From assembly GCF_002994745.2 (NCBI RefSeq), contig NC_037092.1, positions 17,103,501-17,167,500 of the forward strand: DNA of 64,000 bases, written 5' to 3'. Numbering within the stretch: position 1 is the first letter of the stretch; each line of letters begins with the position of its first letter. Below are positions 25,453-37,923 of this stretch, in pieces. Position numbers and translations under genes: made by a program. Source of the DNA: Rosa chinensis (taxonomy: Eukaryota > Streptophyta > Magnoliopsida > Rosales > Rosaceae). The notes under the pieces were generated by a model. The model made no database searches, was not told the origin of the DNA, and saw only the letters and a program-made list of their open reading frames with translations.

Positions 25453-25830
25453 CACTACTACAAAAATTGAATCAGACGACGGCTAAAAACTGTCGTCTGA
25501 TACGGAGGCAAAGCATCGTCTATCGAGGCGCCGTCTGATGAAGATCGATTGTAGGGAACCGTCGTGTGAAGGGCTCGGCAGCATGGCGCGCAGCATGCTG
25601 GTAGCCTGTCGACAGCATTAGCTGTTGCGTGACTCTTCTTTAGACGACGGGCGACTTTAGAAACTGTTGTGTGAAGGCAATTTAGAGGTCGCTTTATTTT
25701 ATGCCCGTTGTGTGACTTTCATTCAGACGACAGTTTTTCAAAGTATCCATTATCTATTTTACATTCAGACGATAGTTTTTATTTTTGGGTCATTGTGACT
25801 ATTGTGCACATACGATAGTTTTTTTGTGGT
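25453..25830. repeat. CACTA 5' subterminal repeat region
   Basis: Copies of AGACGACGG, GTCGTCTGA and GTCGTGTGA in both orientations follow the terminal inverted repeat. The same words crowd the other end (30330-30485). These are probable transposase-binding sites. Confidence 0.8.
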
Positions 25831-27780
25831 TATTGTTGTCCTAATAGAATGATTCAATGCATTATATTTGCTGGATGTGGAATCAAAAAAGATCAAATTA
25901 ACTGATCAATATATATATATATAGAAGAAATTGTTATAATTCACATCATGCACCAAAATGGATTGTGCAAAGTTGATCTTTTATCCCCAAAAGGAGTACA
26001 TCTAATAGTACTCTCCTAGCAAAATACATCCAGAAATTTACTTGTGTCTAGCTTTGCTGCTCTCATGGCCTCATTGGAGTCTAGCTTTGGAAGTTTCCAA
26101 GCACTAACTCTGTAGGATTGCAAGTAATACCCTGATCCTTTGAGATATCCATAACCCAATGTCTTTAAGTTGCTTGTTTCTTGAAGCATCTTGCTGGTTC
26201 ATGGATTACAAGCTCTCTAAAAGAAGATCATGTCCTGCTCCCTCAGCAATCACAATAACCATATGTTCATTTTCTGAGTCGTTTTTCAATGAACTCAAAA
26301 AGTCCACCTCGTCCTTTTAAGAAAGAAAGAAAGGGGGAATCTGGAATCAAACAATAGTCCACATCGCGACTGGCAAGTGTAGCATACATAGCGATGAAAC
26401 GTGCAACATGAATATATAGGTGCTATGTACAACTGCAAGCAGTCAACAACAAAATTAGCATGACACAACCAAATTCATTTAGCATCCAATGTCGTACAAA
26501 AATATATTGACGAAGCTGCATACGTACTCTAGTTCATAATCCACAAGTTAACGACATATGAGGTTGATATGATTGTCAATTCAATGACATTAAAGCAGCA
26601 ACCGTGTATTTATAACTAAAGATGTACATGCCACAACAATTGAAAGACCAAAGAGACAGAAAATTACCATTGCATTTGAAGGAATTACCAAAGAGACAGA
26701 AAATTACCAAAGAGACAGATCTAGTTTTTACTTTATTAGTGTCTGTACGTATTAGCTAGCTAGTAATTTTCACAATGAACTTACCAAAAGATAAACAGTC
26801 TTTCTAAGTTTCATGCTTGGTAGAACAAACCAAACGAAAGCTATGTTATTTTATGCTTCTGGCATTTCAGTTTTGTGGTTAGCAGCTTCAGTGCAAAATC
26901 AACAAATCCAAACCTAGATTAATTAGATATAGACAATGGAAACGTTTAAATGAGTTTTGTGTCAATATAAAGCAGGTGAGATAATTGAATTTGGAAAGGT
27001 ACACCAAGCTAAGCATATAGGTATGTAGGAGACTTGTAGAAAGTTATTAGTTAGAGGAATACATAGAAAGATACATATAATATTTCATGACCAGCCCATG
27101 GCTATATTTAAAACCGTTTTAGATTCAATGTTTAAGATGAGCATTCATTTTCTACTATGGAAACAGAGTACATACCAGTTTGAATTATTCAATCCCTATA
27201 CAATATACATATCTCATTTAAACCTTCACTCTCAGCTGATTGAGCAGCTTCAAATTTCTAGAAATACACACACACACACACACACACACTATGTACTATT
27301 AGCTATATTGTAATATCTATGTCTTGGTTTTCAAGTCCATGGTCAATTTGTCCTAAAGCTGTTTTGTGGATTAATAGGTGTTTTATAGATGATAATTTGA
27401 AACATGCGGCCTAGCTAATTGCCTGATGGAGTGGTTCTGTAATCCTCATATAAATCCTACTACAATAGGGTTGATCTGTCATCTCTAGATTGACTCATAT
27501 ACATATATATATTGACAACAAAGAATCAGAAATATATAGTTAAATCATTGTTCAGGAAAGTCTGCAAATAGACTAAAATAACAAAGCAAATAAAAACAGA
27601 AGTATCACAACTCTGCAGCCCCCTCTAACTGAAGAAATCACATTGAGTGCTGCTTTGAAGCCAATCAAAAAATTTGTATGCCCTTAAATTTAAAATTACA
27701 ACAAGCAACTCCAACATATGCCTCCTCCATTACAGAAAAATTTATCAAATTCAATCAATTCAAGTCGCAAGAATGCTTAC

Positions 27781-28667
27781 CATTAATGATGTTTACAGCA
27801 CGACATATATCATCCAGCGATGGTGCAAAGCAGTAGTCTCTGGTAGGGATCACCAGATGGCTAATGCCATTGGACTGCAAAATTTAAGCAAAAAGTTGAA
27901 AATAAGGAGGTGCCAAATAAAATGCCAGCAAGCATACCGCATGGAGTGTATGTGAAACTAACCTGATAAAGAGATGTTGGAACCAGTCTCATATGGCTCA
28001 TTAAGTGTGATGACTCCACGAATTCCGACCTCCTTTAAGTGAGGCAACTAACAATACAAAAAAAAAACAGAATTGTTAGAATTTAAACAAAATCTAGATA
28101 GTCCAACATTTCACACACATAAAGACCGACATAAAATTAAACTAAATAAGATGCTGCAGGTCTAATACAAAAGAACAGCAGTTTAATCAACAGAACACCT
28201 CATCAGTCACATAACACACTCAGCATGCAAAAGCCACATACATTTCATACCCAAAAAATTCGGTTTATTCACAAGTAGCACATCTCTATTACATGTCCAA
28301 TCGACTAATAAGCAAAAGATTTTCACAATAACATCAGCTAACCCATGTATAAAGCTCCCATATTTACAAAGCAATTCACAATTGCAGAAAAAGCATTAGA
28401 GAAATAAATTCACATTCGATCAAAATTCAAATCAATGATACACAAAAAACTATGAGAAAGAGCATATTGTACCTCACCACTTAGCTTGCTTGAAGCTTAT
28501 TCCTGATAACATTGTAAAGCAAAGTCGGGTAAAATAGCGCACGAGTCCCCGCGCTGATCAAGACCCGTTTCCCATCTGAACCCACGATGCCCCTGCCATC
28601 ACTTCCATGCCCTGAATCCACTTCCTCTCAACGTACCTTCCCCACCTTTCAATTCCTCAATATACAT
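27781..28667 (-). pseudogene. PTPMT1: Captured fragment of a PTPMT1-like phosphatidylglycerophosphate phosphatase gene
   Basis: Three exon-like blocks on the minus strand with intact splice-type borders: about 28478-28667, 27963-28047 and 27781-27874. They match plant PTPMT1-like dual-specificity phosphatases. The first block has the start MYIEEL and the segment ALFYPTLLYNVIRNKLQ. The second reads LPHLKEVGIRGVITLNEPYE and the third HLVIPTRDYCFAPS. A frameshift in block 1, a lost dinucleotide in block 2 and absence of the exon with the catalytic HCxxGxxR signature make it non-functional. Retained introns show DNA-level capture rather than retroposition. Confidence 0.88.
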
Positions 28668-29679
28668 AGCACCCCATGAAATCAAATATTCAAATCTGCT
28701 TCTCATTATCATCACCCCATGTATATACATATAAAAAAAAATTTAAGCAACCCATAAGATAATTAAACAAAATCAACGTGAAGGAACATAATCAAACATA
28801 TTCACAGATTATTAAAAAGCCAAAAGCTTAGCCCATGATAATTACAACAAAAAGATCAAAACTTGAGAGGACCCAAGTGAAAGAAAATACGGAAGTGGGG
28901 AACCCGTAGTGCCTCAACCTCTTGAATATGCCCTGCAATCTGTTGCCAATCCGAAACTTTATCAAAGAAATCACTCTAGCAAACAAATAAATAAATAATA
29001 AATAAAGTTTCATGCCATCGAGTGGAATTGGCATCAAGCCACCCACAAAAATTCCCAGATAGAATAAGTATATGCCCAATTGAAACTGTGATATATTACA
29101 AGCCATTGCTCTGCTAGAGGTCTCTCACACCAACACTTGCTCAAGTGGTGATAACTGATGAATTCCAAAACGACATGAAGGCAGAAAGGAGGAGCCAAAA
29201 GGGAAGCTATAAGTTTTGAATGGCAGGCCATAGCACACAACATAGCTTATTGGATGGTAGTGGTGGAGGAGAAATGAGAATGGAGATGGTGAAATGAAAT
29301 TGGGGATGGAGATGGAGTGGGTCAGACCAATGTGACAGACCGACCACCACCGTTCTGATAGGCCCGAGTGGATGTCTCAGTTCGCTTGATATCAACCTTA
29401 ACAGCCAAAATAACCCAACCACAACAACAAAACCAACATACTCACAATCACATAACACCACCTATCCCCCTCGCCCCCCACCCCAAAGAAATTGAAAACG
29501 ATTTTGAAGAGAATTGAGACCTAGTTACAGAATCGAAGACAATCAACTGAAAGAAATGATTTTGATACCTGAGGTGACGGGAACAAGTTCGGCTAAACTG
29601 GCCAGCGGTGCTTTGCTATCGGCTCGATCTGGAGAGGCTCAATCTCAGTTCACCGGCTCAATCCAATTCGCAGAGAGAT

Positions 29680-29860
29680 GAGATTGGTTAGAGAGAAGAA
29701 TAGGGTTTGGGAGAGTGAGCTTTCGGCTAGAGAGTGAGGATTTTCGTTTTGGTATGGGTCTGTCGAGATAGAGAGAAGAATTAATGAGGGTTTGGGAGAG
29801 TGAGGTTTAGGGTAGAGGGTGAGGATTCTAGTTTTCGTCTGGGTCTGTCGACAGTGAGGC
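29680..29860. repeat. Imperfect tandem duplication (about 85 bp) in the CACTA interior
   Basis: The block GAGAGAAGAATAGGGTTTGG followed by GAGAGTGAG...GGGTCTGTCGA is repeated with substitutions, starting near 29692 and 29773. Its GA-rich character resembles a plant 5' leader. It may belong to the captured gene's upstream part (inference). Confidence 0.7.
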
Positions 29861-31008
29861 GACCAAGAGGAGGGCTTTGTTTTTGGGTGTGTCAATCGAC
29901 AGTGAGACGAGTCAATTAAGATAGAGCGAGGCGCTAGCTGTCGAGAGAGGGTTTTGCTATTTTGTTATGTTTTTTGCTCCAAGTACGTGTTAGGGTTTCA
30001 GCTAGATTTGTGAGGCCCTAATATATGCCCTATCAATTTGGAAAAGGACTCACACAACAGATTTTTGTAAGAAGGTGGTCTGAATGAAGCCATTTAAATT
30101 TGGGGGTTGTATCCTATTAATTGGACTTCCCTCCTTCGGGAGTTGGAGAAAAATTGTGGCATGGGAAATCTCCCTCCTTCAGCCAAACATACTGATCACA
30201 CCACAGTCTTATTATTTTTCGTCGTCGGATTAATACATGTTAGGGGGAAATTTGGGGTTTCAGATGGGGTTTGGCACCACTTACATGGTGGGAAAGTTGC
30301 CGCTCAATTTTTTAAGCGTCACACAATGATTTTTTCCTTAAACGCCGTCTGAACTAATTCACAAGTCCATATCAGATGACAAATTTTGTAAAAACGATGT
30401 CTGAAAAAATAAAAATCATTCAGACGACGGAAAATTATGATACGTCGTGTGATAGGCGTCGTCTGATTGAGTTTTTGTAGTAGTGTTGGTTTGTTCCTAG
30501 CTAGTTTGAAAGGCAATAAAAGAAGTTTTTTTTTCTTTCTGGAATTTTTGCTATATCATGTGGTCTATGATGCGTCTAATTGCATATGATTCAATTACTC
30601 ACGTATATAACTACATATGTGTCTAAGTAATTTAATTGCTTCACGGATAATTACTCATTAGTAAGTATGATATGCTCTTTTATTATATCTACACGGATAA
30701 ACATCTCATTGTGGTCTTTATCCATGACGATCATGATTAGTTATCAAACTATATATTTGGATTACTTCAAGTTAACTTTGACTTCTGAGACTATACTTAT
30801 CTATTAGTAGAAAATTATATACGAAACTACTTATCACTGGTCTCCTTATATTTTTATTTTTTTTAAGTCAGTTTGCAAAAAGGAGAAATATATTTTTTAT
30901 TTTTCGTACCCAAATTAATGACTAAATCGTTTTATCTATAAATGATCTATTATATCATGCCTTACTGCCTTAGTCAGACTAAATAATAATTATTATTTTT
31001 ATGAAGGC

Positions 31009-32208
31009 ATGAAAATGGAAAGAGATTTCGGATGCTCTCAAGTTATGAAGGATGGAGAAGATATGTGTCTTGCTGACAGTGCCACTACACATACGATCCT
31101 TCGCGATCAGGTTTATTTCTCCACTTTAACACCTTCTAAAGCCAATGTGACTACTATCTCAGGTCCTGCAGACTTGATTGAAGGATCCAGAAGAGCCCAC
31201 ATTAGGCTACCCAATGGAACTCAATTGTCCATTCAAGAGGCTTTATACTCGTCGAGATCCAGAAGAAATCTCCTCAGTTTTAGAGATATCCGATTAAACG
31301 GATACCACATTGAGACCACAAATGATAATCATGTGGAATATCTTTGCATTACGTCCAATAAAAACAATCAAAAGCAGATATTGGAAAAATTGGTTGCCCT
31401 ATCATCTGGGTTGTATTACACAACCATTCAACCAATTGAGGCATACCATGTTGTGAACCAGCAGTTCAAAAATCAACATACATTTATGCTTTGGCATGAC
31501 CGTTTGGGTCACCTTGGATCCACTATGATACGTAGGATCATTACAAATTCCAATGGACATCCATTGATGACTAAACATATCATTTTGCCAAGCAACCCTT
31601 GCAAAGCCTACTCACAAGGGAAATTGGTGGTTAAACCATCTTATGCAAAGATAGATATCGAATCCCCATCTTTTCTACAAAGAATTCAAGGGGACATTTG
31701 TGGACCTATTGACCCATCTTGTAGACCATTTCGATATTTTATGGTCTTAGTTGATGCCTCTACAAGATGGTCACATGTTTGCCTCTTGTCTACCCGTAAT
31801 GTGGCATTTGGCAAACTACTTGCTCAGATAATTAAATTACGAGCTCAGTTCTCGGACTACTCTATCAAGTCCATTCGTTTAGACAATGCTGGTGAATTTA
31901 CATCTCAAACCTTTGATGATTATTACATGTCTATGAGAATTGAAATTGAACATTTGGTTCCTCATGTTCATACACAAAATGGTTTGGCAGAAACTTTTAT
32001 TAAGCGACTTCAAATAATAGCGCACACTTTGCTAATGAAAACAAAGATGCCAGTTTCTGCATGGGTACATGCAATTTTGCATGTAGCAGCCTTAATTCGG
32101 TTGAGGCCCATAGCCAACCATCAATATTCTCCATCAAAACTTGTTTCGGGGAGCCAGCCCAATATCTCCCATCTTTGAACATTTGGTTGTGCTGTTTATG
32201 TGCCTATC
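31009..32208 (+). pseudogene. Copia protease-integrase, cut by a stop and by an LTR insertion
   Basis: A 389-residue open stretch. The protease motif is LADSATTHTI (about 21-30). The GAG-pre-integrase HHCC zinc has H163 and H168 with C198, but the last Cys is Tyr201. The integrase core has D229, D292 and E328. A TGA at 32176 ends the frame just before the conserved TFGCAVYVP segment, which then breaks at 32210 through the solo-LTR insertion. The frame resumes at 35161 within the same conserved segment. Integrase would insert the cDNA copy; this one cannot be made whole. Confidence 0.9.
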
Positions 32209-32210
32209 TG

Positions 32211-35160
32211 TTGACAACGAAAAAAAGAGGGTGAAAATTATATGCACATATCTATATATGTTTGAATATTGATTACTAGTGAATAACTTCAAGTGGTCTT
32301 CTTTTGATCATAATCAAGAGTTCAACTTCTAGTAGGTCTCATTTCAAAAAAGAAAGGACTCCAGCTTTGAGATTAACAAGGAGAAGTCAATTAAACCCCG
32401 TTGAAAGTTTAAGGTGGGCAAATTACAAACCTTGCATTTGAAAGCAAATCCAAATATTTCAAATACATTTTGGCTTATCCACCGAATGAGATTAGGTCCA
32501 CCTCTTGGAAATTCAAGATAAGAATTGTGGCAATTCATAAGTCAGCCACGTTGAAAAGAAAGAAGTCAGCAAGCTTAATCTTCACGCGGAGATATGGGGA
32601 CGGTTTCTCAAGTTTCAAATTTGAAACTTACAGTTTCAATTCACATTCAAAAATTGGGATATCCTTATCTCGAGCTGACCGGAGCTGCCTATATAAAGAC
32701 ACGTTCTCTACAAGAGCAAGAGAGGGGCAGCGGAGCAAAAGCAGAGAGGCGGGGCAGAAGCAACAAACGAGGAACACCAAAAGAGAGAAAGAAAAAAAAG
32801 ACTGGAGAGCAAAGGAAAAATAGGCGAAAGCTCTGCAACATTGAGGCACCCAAGAAAGAGGAGAGCAGAAAGGAGAGAGTTCACTCAACACCGGAGTCCT
32901 ACAACATTCCATTCTTAAAGCTATCCAAGAGAAGCCACATACGGAGAACCACGTTTCAGTAGAAGAAGCTCCATAAGTCACAGGTATATAATTATGATTA
33001 TCACCTGAAATTACTGAACTTTTCCTTTCATGGTGTAGACATTGTCAAGTGTTAAGATCCATGAAGCATGGCCAAAAATCTCTCTGGGGTGTCTGTGTTG
33101 CTCTCATCCTCATAATCTCCTGCTGGTGACCAAGGCGATTACCACATCAGCAATCACGGAGAAGTCGAGCTGCTGCCCACAATAGTCTCTCTGGCACAAA
33201 TCAAAACCACAACGCCATTCTTGCCTCACTTTGCTTCTCGATGCCTATATGGCGGTGCGTCTTGCGTATAGGTGGCGAAAGCAAAGTGACCATGATGGTA
33301 CTTTCCTGGTGAAAGACTGCTGCGTCAACAAAGGGTGGTGCTCTCCTTGAGAATAATTGCTACATCAAAACACATGAAGCCCATAAGCAACATGATCACC
33401 AATGAAAGCCAAGCATAGGCAATGATCGACGAAGCCACGAAAAGCTTAAGGAACACAGTAATTAATTAAAGCCACAACTCGGTCGTTTATTAAAATGATG
33501 CCAGGATTTGTCATCAGAGAAGTGTTTGACTCGGCTCACCTTCGATCATTACATGGCAGCAACAAAATGGAGCAAGGATGTGAGTCCCCTAGCACCTGCA
33601 CAAAATGAAGGACCCATGGTCATCATCAAACCCAAATAGTCGCAAAAGTGCATGAGCAGTGGAGGCAATAAATATCAATGCTCACAACCTACCGCGAATC
33701 AAGTAGTCCAGTTGGCACGAAGGATGGAACAAGTTCTATCAATCCCAAAAAAATATGTCAAAGCTTCCGCAGTTGTGGAGCAACGCGTACGGTTTGGATA
33801 GTGTTTGCAAGGCAAAATTTCATATTGTTGGCTTAATTATATTCAAGACCTGCACACAAGAACATAAGCTACAAAACATAACTGAAAGTGTAATTCTCAA
33901 TTATCCTAGCTACGTGGCTCCTTCTCAATCAAAAGGAAGTCATGCAAAATCAATATTCAAGGCATGGTACAACACTACCAGACTACCTTATTGCTTAATA
34001 TGTGGCTTGAATTGATGTCTGCACACCTGAAATAATTAATCATGGTTGATAAAATCTTTGGGGCAAAGAGACAAATATCAATGGCAAGAAAGGAGACCAA
34101 CAGTGAAATTCCTTGACTTTTCTACTCTTGTTAAAGTGGTGGTGACGCAGACAAGTATGACCAAGCTCAGTCAATTGGCCTTGACAAAATAATCTCAAGA
34201 CATGCATGGCAGCAAGAACTCAACCTGATGATCACCACGAGGCTATTCTTTAGAAGAAGATTACCAATTCTGTCAAAATGTTTCAGAGGGGGTTATCAGA
34301 TGGCATCAGGGACTGAGTTTGTAAGGTAGAGGTATAAGCCAAAAAGAATCGATGATGTCCAAATCAGCTACACATTCCTTTTTGGAGTTCCGGGCTTCAT
34401 CAAATTACCTGCAGCCAACTTCAGAGCATAACATAAAGCAGAGCAAGGGCCAAAGCCCAATTGCAAAGCTCGACAAGGCGGTTGCCCAGATCAAATTATG
34501 GAAGACTTCACCAAAATTGAGGTGTCCACCCAAAATGCTCGATTGACAGATAGACAAAAAAAATCTGTTGATTACTCGGTACAAAACAAAAAAAAATCCA
34601 AATCCTATGAACTACGATCGGTTTGATCCCACAATGGGTACGTAGGCAATCTAGCGACCCACTAGATGCAACCGCAAGTCCAAACAAAATCTCTGACTCC
34701 CTGGTTCATCTAATCTGAATCCCTGACCTCATCAGTCAAATTCCGCCAAACACTAGGAAACGTCACAGCCTTTCCAAACAAATCGAATCCCTGATTCACT
34801 TACACCAAATTCGTCTAAACATTATTCACATTCCAAAAGCAATACCCTCCAATGGGTCATTCACCCAATGGAATTCTTGAACTACGAGTGGTTTGATCCC
34901 TCTCCAAGGGTACGTAGGCAACCCATTTAAATATTCGGGTGCAGCCGCAAAAACAAACAAACAAACACACATTCACAATTGGTTTCTTCATAAATGGAAT
35001 CAAAGGGTGTTTCCCTGTAACAAGGGATTATAATTAAGAGACACATTCTGTCTTGAATGGGTCGAACCCGAAATAATTAAAACTCTATTCACTTAATGAA
35101 TACGAGTGAAATTATGTTGGGTGACATTTACGCTCACAGTGTGCATATTTTTCCTCAACA
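32211..35160. mobile_element. Probable 2.95-kb solo LTR inserted in the Copia pol region
   Basis: Starts TGTTGACAACG, ends CCTCAACA and is flanked by the 5-bp duplication CTATC (32206-32210 and 35161-35165). Removing one CTATC and the insert restores the local Copia frame. Inside I see no gag or pol and no internal long direct repeat, so a single LTR left after recombination fits best. A TATA box TATATAAAG lies at 32690-32698, followed by a purine-rich leader, which gives likely plus orientation. The phrase AACTACG...TGGTTTGATCCC...GGGTACGTAGGCAA occurs twice (34610 and 34880) and is typical of plant LTRs (recalled). Confidence 0.75.
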
Positions 35161-35164
35161 CTAT

Positions 35165-37524
35165 CGCACCTCCACAATGTAAAAAAATGGGCCCTCAACG
35201 TCAATTGGGAATCTATATTGGTTTTGATTCACCATCCATTATTAGGTATTTAGAACCCAGGACGGGTGATACCTTTACTGCACGGTTTGCAGATTGCCAT
35301 TTTGATGAGACAATATTCCGCCGTTAGGGGGAGATAAGACTGTTCTAAATGAACGTCGTGAATTGTGTGGACTATACCCACTATATCTCATCTTGATCCT
35401 CATACCAAACAAAGTGAAATTGAGGTACGAAGGATTCTGCACCTTCAAAATATTGCTGACACAATGCCTGATGCATTCACTGACACAGCAAAAGTGACAA
35501 GATCACATATCCCAGCAATAAATGCACCTGCAAGAATTAATGTCCAAATTGAACAAAATCATGTGACGGCTAATGAGCCATCTGCTGCACGCCTGAACCG
35601 TGGCAGACATGTAGGTTCAAAAGATTCAGTTCCTAGAAAGAGGAAATCAAAGGCACATCTGAATTCTGATGAAATCACCCCTGAAGAGAATATTGGGCAA
35701 GACATTAATATCCGATCCACAATTCATGATTCTGTGACTACAGAAGAGGAAAATGACATCGGTGAGACATTAGCCCATGAAAAGGCTCAGGTACCTGAAA
35801 ATAAGGAAATTTTAGTAAACTATGTGTACACCAATGAATTGTGGGATCATAGAGATATGATCATAGACAATATATTCTCATTCGTAGTAGCTACTGAAAT
35901 AATAAAAAGCGATGACATTGAACCTCGCTCTGTTAATGAATGTAGACAGAGACATGATTGGCTCAAATGGAAAGAAGCAATCCAAACTGAATTAAATTCT
36001 CTAGAAAAAAGCAGTGTTTTCGGACCTGTTGTCCAAACACCACCCAATGTCAAACCGGTTGGATATAAATAGGTATTTGTAAGAAAACGTAATGAGAAAA
36101 ATGAGATTGCAAGATATAAAGCGCAACTTGTTGCGCAAGGTTTTTCACAAAGGCCTGGGATAGATTATGAGGAAATATATTCTCCAGTAATGGATGCTAT
36201 CACATTCCGCTATCTAATAACTTTAGTAGTTTCGGAAAAGCTTGATATGCAACTTATGGATGTTGTTACTGCATACCTATACGATGAGTTAGATACTGAT
36301 ATCTACCTGAAAGTCCCAGAAGGACTTAGGTTGCCTGAAGCAACTACAAAACCACGCAATATGTACTCAATCAAACTGAGACGATCCTTATATGGATTGA
36401 AGCAATCTGGACGAATGTGGTACAACCGCCTCAGTGAGTATCTACTTAAGGAAGGATATGTCAATGATCCTATATGTCCTCGCGTGTTCATTAAGAAATC
36501 AAATTTTGGTTTTGCAATAGTCGCAGTTTATGTCGATGACATGAATCTGATTGGAAGTTCTTCAGAACTTGGAAAAACTGCTGAATATTTAAAGAAAGAA
36601 TTTGAAATGAAAGACCTTGGAAAAATAAGGTATTGCCTTGGGCTGCTGATTGAGCATTTGGATAGTAGGATTCTTGTCCATCAATCTGCTTATACTGAAA
36701 AAATTCTGAAGAGATTTGGTATGGAAAAGGCTCACCCACTGAGTACCCCAATGGTTGTTCGAAGTCTTGACACTATGAAAGATCCATTTCGTCCAAGACA
36801 AGATGACGAAATTATCCTTGGTCCAGAAGTACCATATCTTAGTGCTATTGGTGCCCTACTTTATTTGGCACAATGTACAAGACCAGACATTGCATTTGCA
36901 GTTAGTGTGTTGGCAAGATATAGCTCTGCTCCAACATCAAGCCATTGGAAAGGCGTAAAAGACATTTTACGCTATCTTCGTGGTATAACAGATATGGGTT
37001 TATTCTATACAAATAAATCTGTTGATAATCTCACGATTGTTTGATATGCTAATGCAGGATATCTCTCTGATCCGCATAGAGGTCGCTCTCAAACAGGATA
37101 TGTTTTTACTTGTGGAGACACGACAATTTCATAACGATCATCTAAGCAAACACTCGTGGCAACTTCCTCTAATTATTCAGAAATAATTGCATTATATGAA
37201 GCTGGCCGAGAATGTTTTTGGTTAAGATCCATGATTTGCCATATTCGAAGCACTTGTGATTTACCTTAAGTAACTGACAATCCAACAGTCATGTATGAAG
37301 ACAATGTTGCTTGTATTGCTCAGATTAAAGAAGGATTCATCAAAGGTGACAAGACTAAGCATATCGCACCAAAGTTCTTCCACACCCATGAGCTTCAAAA
37401 GAATCAAGAAATTGCAGTGAAGCAAATTCGATCCGATGAAAACTTGGCTGATTTATTCACCAAATCTCTACCTAAGTGCACTTTCCAGAAGTTAGTGGAA
37501 GAGATTGGATTGAGACGACTCTAG
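35165..37524 (+). pseudogene. Copia integrase tail, reverse transcriptase and RNase H, disrupted
   Basis: After the integrase tail (FADCHF) and a degraded linker the reverse transcriptase runs from about 36063. It contains RYKAQLVAQGF, LYGLKQSGRMWY and the catalytic YVDD at 36529-36540. RNase H follows: the first acidic residue of the usual ADAGY motif is Asn (YANAGYLSD). The end LADLFTKSLP is near 37444-37473. In-frame stops occur at 36070, 37042, about 37132 and about 37267. The long open stretches (235 and 284 residues) show that decay is moderate. The protein would copy element RNA to DNA in virus-like particles. Confidence 0.9.
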
Positions 37525-37725
37525 AAGCTATCAAGCGATGCATGCAAAGATTAGGGGGAGCATCAAGAAACATGCTACCTAGGACATATGTGCGTTGTGT
37601 TCTTTTTGTCATTCGACCAGAGTTATTTTTATCCCACTGGGTTTTTGTTACCTGGCAAAGTTTTTAACGAGTCAACAGTAAGCGCGTCCAATACTATCAT
37701 CAATTGGTGGACATCCAAAGGGGAG

Positions 37726-37918
37726 TGTTGTAAATATTAATTCTTATGTGGCTGTCCATGTTATTAATTAGGGACCTACATGTAATATCTTAATAGTCTG
37801 AACACTTATCATGTAAACCCTACCTCTATATAAGGGAGGCCTCTGAGACTAAATTACATGCTTCTCCATTTGAGATATATTTCTTACTCTCTACAAAGTA
37901 AGTTAATACTTTATAACA
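37726..37918 (+). repeat. Copia 3' LTR
   Basis: Preceded by the polypurine tract AAAGGGGAG (37717-37725). It begins TGTTGTAAATATT and ends TTTATAACA, followed by the TSD ATGAA. Confidence 0.9.
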
Positions 37919-37923
37919 ATGAA

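Larger units (their letters stand above)
25453..30485. mobile_element. Non-autonomous CACTA (En/Spm) transposon inserted in the Copia element
   Basis: It starts CACTACTACAAAAATTGAAT and ends with the inverse TTTTTGTAGTAGTG, flanked by the 3-bp TSD TTG (25450-25452 and 30486-30488). Both ends carry many copies of CAGACGACGG/CGTCGTCTG, the subterminal repeats bound by CACTA transposases. No transposase (TNPA/TNPD) frame is visible in its 5.0 kb. The interior carries a relic of a host phosphatase gene (27781-28667) plus leader-like sequence near 29560-29900, so this is a gene-capturing, Pack-type CACTA. Confidence 0.92.
23382..37918 (+). mobile_element. Ty1/Copia LTR retrotransposon, inactivated and carrying two nested insertions
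   Basis: LTRs at 23382-23588 and 37726-37918 are flanked by a perfect TSD, ATGAA (23377-23381 and 37919-37923). Between them, in order, are a gag relic (24316-25359), a CACTA transposon (25453-30485), protease-integrase (31009-32208), a probable solo LTR (32211-35160), and reverse transcriptase-RNase H (35165-37524). That is the Copia order, gag-PR-IN-RT-RH. Multiple in-frame stops occur in every domain. LTR divergence is about 5% by eye, so this element is older than the neighbouring LARD-like one. Without the two insertions it is about 6.5 kb. Confidence 0.92.

Noticed and set aside
32470..32981. Lys/Arg-rich frames of 117-122 residues near a TATA box
   Set aside because: They fall in the purine-rich leader portion of the probable solo LTR; composition explains them.
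33755..34546. Possible genes between the two halves of the Copia pol region
   Set aside because: Short unrelated frames inside a TSD-bounded insertion with no splice pattern or domain.
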